Shown: piece after piece, positions 1 to 7,528 of the stretch
How positions within the stretch are numbered: position 1 is the stretch's first letter
Layout: the number at the start of each line of letters is the position of its first letter
NCBI RefSeq assembly: GCF_009296175.1
Contig: NZ_VOSK01000009.1
Span: 1 to 64,000 of the forward strand
Length of the DNA stretch: 64,000 bases
Origin: Microvirga tunisiensis
Lineage (GTDB): Bacteria; Pseudomonadota; Alphaproteobacteria; Rhizobiales; Beijerinckiaceae
Direction: 5' to 3'
Position numbers and translations under genes: made by a program
The notes under the pieces: model-generated
What the model was told of the DNA's origin: nothing
Seen by the model: the letters and a program-made list of their open reading frames with translations, nothing else
The model's database searches: none

Positions 1-84
1 CAGGCGCCCACCGTCGAAAGCAGCGGTGATCTTCTTGCGGCCAACGGCTGGAAACGGGAAGGTGGCAGGTGTATCGTCCGGCAT
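1..84 (-). CDS. IS1380-type transposase, N-terminal fragment (runs off window)
   Basis: Reading leftwards from an ATG at 84, the frame stays open to the window edge and gives about 28 residues containing VGRKKITAAFDGGRL. This resembles, from memory, the N-terminus of IS1380-family DDE transposases. The rest of the gene, including all catalytic residues, lies outside the window, so I cannot say whether it is intact. It sits in the island region, where an insertion sequence is unsurprising. No terminal inverted repeat could be identified in 85-205, where I see no gene. Confidence 0.6.
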   Translation of the reverse strand, partial: MPDDTPATFPFPAVGRKKITAAFDGGRL

Positions 85-205
85 GGCGAGTGTGGCACAG
101 GGCAATTGGTGGCAGGGATTAGTCTCAGCAACCAAATCCTACGCTGCTTCAAGTGCTTAAGCTACACTCGCCAGCCTTCATCAACCTTCCCATGCATAAG
201 AACGG

Positions 206-538
206 CTAAGGATCTAGATGCTTCCTTGTCACACTCCAGCCCCATCCCGCCGCGCCACCCTCTGCAACGCGCTTGCCATACCCTCCAGAGCAACAGGTTG
301 GGTCTGCCTCAATAACGGCAACATAGTCCTCAGGACTGACGAACTTCCGCACATCACTTGGTTTCCCTTGTGGGCTGATTAACTGCTTGGCGAACGCAAT
401 TGCCTGTTCTGGTGTGTTGATCCTGTCTTCAGGAGAACAATCCGCCATGAAGTCAGCATTACCAATGGTCCTGTGCCACACACCAAAACCCAACAGGGCT
501 ATGAGAGCGATTAGCAAACTCTTGGGAATCAATCTCAC
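206..538 (-). CDS. small membrane-anchored or exported hypothetical protein
   Basis: This is a 110-residue protein starting at a GTG. Residues about 5-22 form one hydrophobic segment after a short basic N-terminus (MRLIPKS), so it is probably exported or anchored in the inner membrane. The rest is polar and carries three cysteines, one alone (DCSPEDR) and two adjacent (TCCSG). The C-terminal tail is Gly/Trp-rich. I do not recognise the family. It lies between the IS1380 fragment and the resolvase, all on the same strand. A GTG start without a strong ribosome site makes the coding call moderate. Confidence 0.4.
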   Translation of the reverse strand: MRLIPKSLLIALIALLGFGVWHRTIGNADFMADCSPEDRINTPEQAIAFAKQLISPQGKPSDVRKFVSPEDYVAVIEADPTCCSGGYGKRVAEGGAAGWGWSVTRKHLDP

Positions 539-614
539 CTCTGATGGTTAGAACAATGCTGCTTTATAGTTCATAGGATCACGCCTTCTACGCGGGTCAT
601 CGTTCAGCAATTAC

Positions 615-1166
615 TCACCCAGCTAGCACCCTGAACACAGAGCGTTCACCCACACCAAGATGCTGGGCAATCTCCCTCTTGGTGAGTCCCTGAGAGGCCA
701 AAGCCTTTATCTCGCCAGCCTTGGACCGTGCGGTCGGGGCGCGCCCCTTATACTTGTTCTCCGCCTTAGCCTTAGCGATACCCTCACGCTGCCGTTCCAG
801 CATCATTTCGCGTTCAAACTGAGCCACGCTGCCCAAGACATTGAGCATCAGCTTTCCTGTCGGGGTGTTGGTGTCGATACCCAAGTCCAAGATGCGGAGG
901 GCAACCCTCTTAGCTTCCAGGGCAGCAATGATTTGACCCAGATGGACCACTGAACGGGCGAGACGGTCCAGTTTGGTGACCACCAGCGTGTCACCCTCAC
1001 GAACATAGTCCAGAGCATCATCCAGGGCTTTCCTGTGACCCACAGAGGATGTTTGCTCCAAGAACACCTTGGTACACCCAAGGGCCTTCAGGTCTCGCTC
1101 CTGAGCTTCCAAACCAGCAACTTGATCCAGGGTGCTTGTGCGTCCGTAGCCCACCAGCATTGTCAT
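615..1166 (-). CDS. serine recombinase (resolvase/invertase family)
   Basis: This is a 183-residue small serine recombinase. The N-terminal catalytic domain begins VGYGRTSTLDQ, with the nucleophilic serine at residue 11. It continues with the conserved TKLDRLARS and the E-helix region GSVAQFEREMMLERQREGIA. The C-terminal 45 residues form a helix-turn-helix (LTKREIAQHLGVGERSVFRVL) that should bind the recombination site. Length matches Tn3-type resolvases and Pin-like invertases. Three in-frame ATGs lie close together (1181, 1166, 1160); 1166 is preferred because AGGA sits 7 nt before it. No invertible segment or Tn3 transposase is visible, so whether it acts as resolvase or invertase is open. 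Confidence 0.9.
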   Translation of the reverse strand: MTMLVGYGRTSTLDQVAGLEAQERDLKALGCTKVFLEQTSSVGHRKALDDALDYVREGDTLVVTKLDRLARSVVHLGQIIAALEAKRVALRILDLGIDTNTPTGKLMLNVLGSVAQFEREMMLERQREGIAKAKAENKYKGRAPTARSKAGEIKALASQGLTKREIAQHLGVGERSVFRVLAG

Positions 1167-1425
1167 GTGTGTTCCTGCCATTGAGGTCTAAGACATTGAG
1201 TCAGAGACTATGCCAAAAGGCAAGAACCACTTCATTGGCACCCAGAATTGTCCACACCAAGCTCTGCCATATGGGCAGGGTCTAGTGGAACGAGAAGAGT
1301 GCAAATCCAGCTGCACGAATGATCGCCCCTATAATCGGGCACGTGGCGAAGTCATCCGTTAACAGTGCAGCTTGATAGCTGACGAGCAGGATGTTTAAAG
1401 ACACCGCGAGTGTGAGAGGTGCCAA

Positions 1426-2421
1426 TTGTTCATCACAGCAAAGCAGATCACAAAGAATGTGGAGCGGCTTTACGAAATCTTGACGAAGGAACTGTCCTTG
1501 ACCACCGATCGCAGCGGCGGTGTCGAGGAGGGTGTCCTCACAATGTGGGACATCCTAGAGGTCCTAAAAGACCCGCCTCAGACGGCGGATCAGGCACTTA
1601 TCGATAAGCTAGTTGTTGGCGCTGGTGTGCATGACCTGTCTGCAAAGATTTGCGCAGTATGGGACCACTTCCCCCTGGAGCGAGGTACCCTTGAGCCTCA
1701 TCTCAAGCTCCTGGCCGGAACCAAGTTTATTACCCAAAACGCTGTCAATGATCGTTGGACCGCTGATGGCGCGAACGGGCGTCAACACGACGACGCTGAC
1801 AAGATCATCGAGCTGTATTGGGCATGCTTGTGCATCATCGCCGGGATGAAGGTTGATCTGGATGATCCAGTGAACTCATCCGGCGGCAAGAACCCAGATG
1901 TTATAGCTACCGCGACGGACGGGATAAAATGGGGGTTCGCGCTCAAGACGCTGGCGCGTGTAAGCAATCCTGTAAACGTTCCGAGTAATATGAGCAGGCT
2001 GATGCGCGGTGGCATCAAGCAAATCAATGCTTCGAGCGTCGACAAGGGTATGGTTGTCCTTAACATGAAGAATGTTATCGACCATGATCTGATCAGACAG
2101 ACGATGCACATCTTCGGTTGGGACAAGGCGCGCGAGCAACTGGTATCGCAGGTAGCTAACTACACCAACGACCTTCACCTTAATCATTCCCACGACCTTC
2201 TGGCAGACCTTCAGGCGAGCCCTCGTGTTGCACCCCAGGCGGCTTTGGTCGCGCACGTCGCAACGCCGACCAACATATTTGGGCGGACCGTGATGACTGA
2301 AGTGAATGCAATGGTGGAGGAGGTTTTCCCACCGTCGAGGGACGACGGCGCAGGGAGTTATGCGGCTGAAGTACATTGGCTGCTGTGGACGTTGAACGAC
2401 GTAGTGCAAAAGGTCCGCTAG
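1426..2421 (+). CDS. hypothetical protein, possible PD-(D/E)XK-like nuclease fold
   Basis: This 331-residue protein starts at a TTG; GAGAGG 6 nt upstream fits a ribosome site, and an in-frame stop at 1396 excludes any earlier start. Residues about 150-215 contain GGKNPDVIATA, then IKWGFALKTL, then KQINAS and GMVVLNMKN. The order PD...xxK...Q...hydrophobic strand resembles the core of restriction-endonuclease-like folds, although the expected acidic residue before the lysine is Ala here. I recall similar uncharacterised bacterial proteins but no assigned function. It lies 67 nt upstream of the HNH nuclease on the same strand, so the two are probably co-transcribed. The fold is an inference. 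Confidence 0.6.
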   Translation: MFITAKQITKNVERLYEILTKELSLTTDRSGGVEEGVLTMWDILEVLKDPPQTADQALIDKLVVGAGVHDLSAKICAVWDHFPLERGTLEPHLKLLAGTKFITQNAVNDRWTADGANGRQHDDADKIIELYWACLCIIAGMKVDLDDPVNSSGGKNPDVIATATDGIKWGFALKTLARVSNPVNVPSNMSRLMRGGIKQINASSVDKGMVVLNMKNVIDHDLIRQTMHIFGWDKAREQLVSQVANYTNDLHLNHSHDLLADLQASPRVAPQAALVAHVATPTNIFGRTVMTEVNAMVEEVFPPSRDDGAGSYAAEVHWLLWTLNDVVQKVR

Positions 2422-2488
2422 CCCATAGCAAGCCATTGGTTTTCTTAAGGCTGGGTTTTACGAGCGGCACAAGGGGTAGCCAGAATTC

Positions 2489-3688
2489 ATGCCATCTAAA
2501 CCGACAAAGGGTAGGGCCAAGTACCTCGCTATACCGACAATCCCTGTGAACATCCCAGAGTATCCGGGCTCCAGTGCTCCCCTCCGGACCAAAGGGCTCA
2601 CAAATGAGCCTCGGTGGTTCCGCCGAGACGAATTGGCTGTGAGGGGTGGCGCGGATACTGAGCGCCAGCACTGGATTGAGGGTGTTCTGGGCAGTATGGC
2701 AGCCGGCAACAGAGCGGCGGCCCTTCCTTGGGCGTTCTCAACACCGGCCGGGAAAGTGTATTGGTTCGACGCAGGCGCAGCAGCGTTCCTCCTGAATGGC
2801 GAGTTCGCTGCTGAAGTGACCGATAGCAAAGGCGTTATCACCCACCTGCAGTTGACGTCCAAATTCTGGGATAAGGTAGAAGGAGCCGGAATTGCGATTA
2901 GCGGGCCTCTGCCCGATCGCGTTCTGCCGCTGCCGGAGCTTGCAACTGTGCCCATGGACCAGCCGCGCCGCAACCCTAGCTGGTCCAGGGATGAACTCAT
3001 CCTTGCCCTCGATCTCTACATGAGAAATCCGAGCTCACCTCCAGGCAAATCCAGTGATGAGGTTCTGAGCCTCTCCTCACTGCTCAACACGCTGGGGCGG
3101 CTCAACGCTGGTCATGGGCAGGAGTATCGTAACCCAAACGGCGTCTACATGAAGATGATGAACTTCCGCCGTTTCGACCCCTTGTTCACGGCTGCCGGCA
3201 AGGTTGGCCTCACGAGAGGCGGAAGGGAGGAGGAGGCTGTTTGGCATGAATTCGCTCATGACCAAGAGAGGCTCGCCCAAGTTGCCCAGGCGATCCGGAC
3301 TGCCGCCGAGAGCAATATGGAAGGCGCCTCACAGACTTCTGGTGACGGAGACGGCGCGGAGGCAGAGGAGGGGCGCATTCTCACACGCCTTCATCGGTTC
3401 CGTGAGCGACGCCCTGAGCTGGTCGCCCAAAAGAAAGCCTCTGTCCTTGCGGCGTCAGGGCGGCTCTCCTGCGAGGTTTGTAACTTCGACTTCGAGGAAA
3501 AGTACGGAGAGCGAGGAAGAGGGTTCATAGAGGCGCATCATCTCAAACCCCTGCACACACTTTCGGAGGCTACCAAAACAAGCCTTGGCGACCTCGCCCT
3601 CCTCTGTGCTAACTGCCATCGGATGATCCATTCAGCGCAGCCTTGGCTAAGTCCGGATGAGCTTCGGCAGATACTTCGAAATGATTGA
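2489..3688 (+). CDS. HNH endonuclease with an unknown N-terminal domain
   Basis: This 399-residue protein has a clear C-terminal HNH domain of the McrA-like type. It has zinc cysteines at about 328/331 (CEVC) and 373/376 (CANC), a catalytic HH pair at about 350-351 (FIEAHHLKPL) and H381. The middle region (about 165-275, starting WSRDELILALDLYMR) is common in proteins of this family and probably recognises DNA. Residues 1-155 match nothing I know. It follows the 331-residue gene by 67 nt in the same direction. A role in restricting foreign or modified DNA is plausible. The start is the ATG at 2489, with AAGGGG 12 nt upstream. Confidence 0.85.
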   Translation: MPSKPTKGRAKYLAIPTIPVNIPEYPGSSAPLRTKGLTNEPRWFRRDELAVRGGADTERQHWIEGVLGSMAAGNRAAALPWAFSTPAGKVYWFDAGAAAFLLNGEFAAEVTDSKGVITHLQLTSKFWDKVEGAGIAISGPLPDRVLPLPELATVPMDQPRRNPSWSRDELILALDLYMRNPSSPPGKSSDEVLSLSSLLNTLGRLNAGHGQEYRNPNGVYMKMMNFRRFDPLFTAAGKVGLTRGGREEEAVWHEFAHDQERLAQVAQAIRTAAESNMEGASQTSGDGDGAEAEEGRILTRLHRFRERRPELVAQKKASVLAASGRLSCEVCNFDFEEKYGERGRGFIEAHHLKPLHTLSEATKTSLGDLALLCANCHRMIHSAQPWLSPDELRQILRND

Positions 3689-3808
3689 ATGCCGGCTCGT
3701 CTTGGCCTAACCTCGCAAGCCTTGGCCCACCAGTCAGTTACGGTTCTCTCGAAGACTTCGAGAGCACGGGTAACTTGGGCGCGGGTCCTAGGTGCATGCA
3801 TGCGGTCG

Positions 3809-4360
3809 TCAAAGACGGCGGTAAATCGCATTCTGCCGCTCCAATGCCGCTATCTCGCTGACACCCAACCCCAGCTCGCGAATGATCTCGTTGACCATTT
3901 CCTTGGGTTCCTCGAACGTGGCTACACGTTTCCGGGTCTTGTTCCAGTCGGCGATATGTGGCCAAGCGAGGGCAATCACGCCCTTTTCCAGCCGGCGCAA
4001 CTCATCTTTAGTCGGTTTGAGAGGCAGGCACACGAAACCACAATGCTTGCGGATAAATGCCTGCCGCACCCGGCGAGCAATCTCCCCATCGCGGGCATTC
4101 GTGCTGGGATGGTGGCGATCGTGCCAAAGGCGGCCAACTGAATAGTTGCAGGCCAGCTTATGGCTGCGCTCCTCGGACCCGGTGATGTGGCGGCTCCAGA
4201 TGCGATCCCTGAAGCTATCGCTGTCGGTCATGCCGAAGTAGTGAAGCTTGCCCTCGTGGTCACCAAGCCCGTAGAGGCCGACTGCGTCGGGCATGTCATC
4301 AAAGCGACGAAGAGGCTGAGAAAGGAGATGGTCGAGAGCATCGTGGGCTGTGAGCGTCAT
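3809..4360 (-). CDS. GIY-YIG-like nuclease-fold protein
   Basis: The 183-residue sequence shows the layout of a GIY-YIG domain. GLY is at 28-30, followed by YFG at 41-43 and the arginine region FRDRIWSRH at 50-58. A candidate catalytic glutamate lies at about 125 (RLEKGVIAL), followed by WPHIADWN ending at 140. The YIG motif is altered to YFG, and the Arg-Glu spacing is long, so activity is uncertain. The last 35 residues look helical. It starts 52 nt after the end of the gene at 4413-4850, on the same strand, and the two may be one transcript. I do not recognise a named family. Confidence 0.6.
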   Translation of the reverse strand: MTLTAHDALDHLLSQPLRRFDDMPDAVGLYGLGDHEGKLHYFGMTDSDSFRDRIWSRHITGSEERSHKLACNYSVGRLWHDRHHPSTNARDGEIARRVRQAFIRKHCGFVCLPLKPTKDELRRLEKGVIALAWPHIADWNKTRKRVATFEEPKEMVNEIIRELGLGVSEIAALERQNAIYRRL

Positions 4361-4412
4361 CTGGGTTCTCCGTTTTTGAAGGCGCTGTCTTCTATGGAGA
4401 AGCGATAGACGT

Positions 4413-4850
4413 TCACCCGAGCTGAACTTTTCGCCGTACTTTATATGGGTCGACGCGCTTGGTCCGCACTCGAACTGATGCCACAGGCACAGCCAGAATA
4501 GTCATCCAAATCGCGTCATCCGGAATATCTGGAGGCAGGGGGCGGGACACAGCCGTACGCTGGATGCCAAGATGTCCGTAGATCAACTCGAACGCCTGAC
4601 TGAATTTCGCATAACTTCCGTCGTACTCCACCTCAAGTATTGCAACACGAGGCGCTGTAGATTGAGGACTGACGAAGCAGTCTCCTCGGAACTGATCCCG
4701 ATCAAACTCAGCCGCTTCAAGGACACGGAACAAGACTGGGGTTGCTCCGATCTCGGTCAGTTGCCCAAGCAAGGAACCCAACCGGGGGAGAGATACTGCA
4801 AAATCGGCAGAAGAAACTGAACCTGAATACGACATAGAGATTATCACCAC
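4413..4850 (-). CDS. hypothetical protein
   Basis: This is a 145-residue soluble protein with no signal peptide or membrane segment and no motif I recognise. The centre (APRVAILEVEYDGSYAKFSQAFELIYG) reads as a beta strand followed by a helix, and the C-terminus is basic (VRTKRVDPYKVRRKVQLG). The start is either GTG at 4850 or ATG at 4835; neither has a strong ribosome site. It precedes the GIY-YIG-like gene by 52 nt on the same strand, which suggests co-expression. Function unknown. Confidence 0.5.
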   Translation of the reverse strand: MVIISMSYSGSVSSADFAVSLPRLGSLLGQLTEIGATPVLFRVLEAAEFDRDQFRGDCFVSPQSTAPRVAILEVEYDGSYAKFSQAFELIYGHLGIQRTAVSRPLPPDIPDDAIWMTILAVPVASVRVRTKRVDPYKVRRKVQLG

Positions 4851-5002
4851 AGTTTTAGGTCGAACCTATAATCACGGGTCCGCCAACGGCTACCTACTTC
4901 TGAAGATAGCACTGGAGGCTTACGGGAAGGTTGGGACCGTCATTGTAGGGCTGCCAGAATGACCATCAGTGTCTCAAATGCCTAGATCAAGGCTCACTCG
5001 GA

Positions 5003-5827
5003 CTAAGCGCCTTCGCCACTGCTCGGAACCGTGCGCTTGAAGCTCGGCTCATAGACCTCGCGAGGGACAACGGCGCGTAGCCGGTTACCGATGTTCATTC
5101 GAGCCATGCCAGGATTGAGATGGTCATACCGCTCGTTAATGCCCCACTGTCGTGCAACTGTGTAAAGCCTCTCAAGGTCCAGAGTGCCATCGGGAGACCG
5201 CACCTGATCACTAAGCCAAATGTTAAAAGGCCCGTCCTTCACCAGCCTTTTCCAACGCTCGCGACGTTCTGGGGTGAAAGCATCAACCGGTGCTGAACGC
5301 GGAGAAACACGCGCGGCAACTTTGCTCTCCAAGCGGTCGCGCTTAGCACTCTCGATTGCAACACTCAGGTCTGAACGCCAAACGCGTTTCGCAATTGTGC
5401 AGAACTGTGCGATGCCGAGGCTACCGCGCAAATTGCGAGCCTTAGAGCCAGGTGCCGTGAGCCGCTCACTTACGCTGTCGCGTGGTGCTTCCCATATCTC
5501 ATACGGCTCCATTGTACTCTCGTCGATTAATACTAAGAGAACGCTATGGAACTCGTGTTCGAGGTTGATGCGGGGGACGCGGCCAACTCGAGGATGCTGC
5601 ACGTTCACCGCACGCCCTTTGATCTGGATTAACTCCTTGGGATGACGGACTGCGTCGTAGCCGGGGGTTCGTGCTGGAGCCAATTCTAGCCCAAGTAGTC
5701 GATGGGCCTCGATCTCGGCCACTTCGCCAGAAATCCCTAGCGGCTTGCCGGTTAGTTGCTTGTATTCAACTGCTAGCGCTTTCGCTACGTCGATAACCTC
5801 ATAGATGCTCCGCACCTTATCGCCCAT
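5003..5827 (-). CDS. DUF6998-like domain protein (possible nuclease fold)
   Basis: From the ATG at 5827 this gives 274 residues; a TTG at 5863 would add 12 more, including CILC. The N-terminal 150 residues contain KPLGISGEVAEIEAHRLL, then PGYDAVR and QIKGR. From memory this pattern is the DUF6998 domain, and E...D...QxK resembles a PD-(D/E)XK nuclease core. The C-terminal 80 residues (ERWKRLVKDGPFNIWLSDQ, then MARMNIGNRLRAV) form a separate, probably helical module. It lies 101 nt after the 468-residue unknown gene on the same strand. Function unproven; nuclease or DNA-binding activity is inference. Confidence 0.6.
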   Translation of the reverse strand: MGDKVRSIYEVIDVAKALAVEYKQLTGKPLGISGEVAEIEAHRLLGLELAPARTPGYDAVRHPKELIQIKGRAVNVQHPRVGRVPRINLEHEFHSVLLVLIDESTMEPYEIWEAPRDSVSERLTAPGSKARNLRGSLGIAQFCTIAKRVWRSDLSVAIESAKRDRLESKVAARVSPRSAPVDAFTPERRERWKRLVKDGPFNIWLSDQVRSPDGTLDLERLYTVARQWGINERYDHLNPGMARMNIGNRLRAVVPREVYEPSFKRTVPSSGEGA

Positions 5828-5928
5828 CCTTATGCTTTCGTTGCAAAGGATACAGTCCCTCAATTCGTGAAACCGGGTTCATTTTTCCTCGCCAGAAAAG
5901 CTAATTTTCCAAAACCCTATCACATCCA

Positions 5929-7335
5929 TCATCCTTCTCCTCCATGGATGAGGCGATCGCGGAACCGGTGGAATGTGGAGGCTAGAGGCTCTAGCAAGAC
6001 GTACCGCTGGCTTGAGGACCTCTCGATCAATGACACCTTCTCCAGAACACCAGCCTTTGCGAGGGCTTTGGCTACTCGCAACAGGCTTGTGCGGGGTCGC
6101 GCGTCGATAGCTCCATCGATGGTGAGTTGCGTGAGGACCTCGCGGATCAGGTCCTGATCCCCCTTTGCACGTTTGGTGATCTCAGCGAAGGCGCATGCAA
6201 GCTCTATCATTTCATTAGCCGCCTCTTGCCTTGCAAGGTTAGGCAGTCCAGCCAGAATATGGTTCAAACGCCGCGCGCCATCGAGGCGGACGTGCTCAAG
6301 TCGCTGCCAGAAGGACAGGTCCTCGCTGAACCGAAACTCTGGGTTTACCAGGTCGCCAACGCTACGGGTCCGGCCATTGTAGGTCACCTCAATCCTCAAC
6401 CGGGTTGAGAGCTTCGGATAGACCTTGAGGCTGAGACCTGTGCGAAGGTTGATCGCAAGCCACTTCGACGAAGCCTCTCGGCCCTCTCTGAGGGTGTACT
6501 CTTCTGTAATTTCGAAGTTTGGGGCTGCCGCTCGTAGGGCAAGTTCTAACCCAGCAAAAGACAGCCGGGCGTCGTCGAGCGGGAATTCCCAGTGCACTTC
6601 CACATGATGGAGCTGCGGAACCTGTTCGGTGGGAGGCAGCAGGATTAGTTGTGGGCGCTCCATCATTGGGTAAGCCGCCCCTGATCGGCGGCTGAAATCG
6701 GTCACGATGTGGCGGGTGATGGCCTCGACGTAGAGTGCAACGAGTTCGTCCCATTGTTGAGTGACGAGCGAAAGCCAGCGATCGCCCGGCAGGTAGTTGT
6801 CCCAATCCGAGAGGGCTCCTGCCTCCAAAGCAGATTGCTCATCGGGGTCGATCTGCAGCAGTCGGTGCGGCTCGATCGCTCGCAGGGCTTGGACGCTGTC
6901 TGGATTGAACCGGCGGGCATAGGCCGCGAAGCGCGTCGGATTGATGCTCAGCGTCAAAAAGACCTGACGCTGGTTAGTTTGCTCCGCCCGCACATAGCGA
7001 ACTTCTCCAGAAAACAGCCACCCCTTTGCAACGGGTTGCAAAACCGAGGATCGGCCACGCCCTCGCGGGGCGGAAAACACGTTTCCCCACTCCAAGGATT
7101 GGGCGTGCTGACGACGCACAAGATGCTCGAAAACCTGATCGTCAGGGGAAGTGACCACGCCCTGCATGGTGAGTTCGATCTTGTCGTGGCGGCCGAAGGC
7201 TGGGTTCACCTGCTGATCGCTGAGCAAGTGCAAGCCAGGGCGGACGCGTCTCCGAGCATGACCTCCGGTGGTTTTGATCTCTGTGGGGTCCCCTATGGAG
7301 GGAACAGGGCGGGTACTGGGAAAGGAATTCGTCAT
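5929..7335 (-). CDS. hypothetical protein, 468 residues
   Basis: This large soluble protein has no family I recognise. A central segment (VFLTLSINPTRFAAYARRF, about residues 125-143) and a later one (STRLRIEVTYNGRTRS) are loosely reminiscent of phage or plasmid replication-initiator proteins. The last 75 residues (LTIDGAIDARPRTSLLRVAKALAKAG...) look like a winged helix. These are impressions, not assignments. The ATG at 7335 is used; a TTG at 7383 would add 16 residues, and neither has a clear ribosome site. It lies between the integrase and the DUF6998-like gene, all on the minus strand, a usual place for an island maintenance gene. Confidence 0.55.
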   Translation of the reverse strand: MTNSFPSTRPVPSIGDPTEIKTTGGHARRRVRPGLHLLSDQQVNPAFGRHDKIELTMQGVVTSPDDQVFEHLVRRQHAQSLEWGNVFSAPRGRGRSSVLQPVAKGWLFSGEVRYVRAEQTNQRQVFLTLSINPTRFAAYARRFNPDSVQALRAIEPHRLLQIDPDEQSALEAGALSDWDNYLPGDRWLSLVTQQWDELVALYVEAITRHIVTDFSRRSGAAYPMMERPQLILLPPTEQVPQLHHVEVHWEFPLDDARLSFAGLELALRAAAPNFEITEEYTLREGREASSKWLAINLRTGLSLKVYPKLSTRLRIEVTYNGRTRSVGDLVNPEFRFSEDLSFWQRLEHVRLDGARRLNHILAGLPNLARQEAANEMIELACAFAEITKRAKGDQDLIREVLTQLTIDGAIDARPRTSLLRVAKALAKAGVLEKVSLIERSSSQRYVLLEPLASTFHRFRDRLIHGGEG

Positions 7336-7528
7336 GAGGTTCTGAACAGGGCCAGGCAGGTTGAGGGGACCCGCTGTTGCCAACGCCAGTCCGCACGTGG
7401 CTACTAATGCCCTTATCAGGCTCGGTCGAGCGAAAGCTCTCGTTTAACGCCCATAGGGGTCGATCAGCGATCCAGCCTCAGGCTCAACTCGAACGTGAAT
7501 GATACTGCGTACCAACAGGGCTCGGAAT

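Noticed and set aside
3809-4850. Toxin-antitoxin pair
   Set aside because: The 145-residue protein has no antitoxin DNA-binding motif, and GIY-YIG-like proteins are not standard toxins; kept only as a finding.
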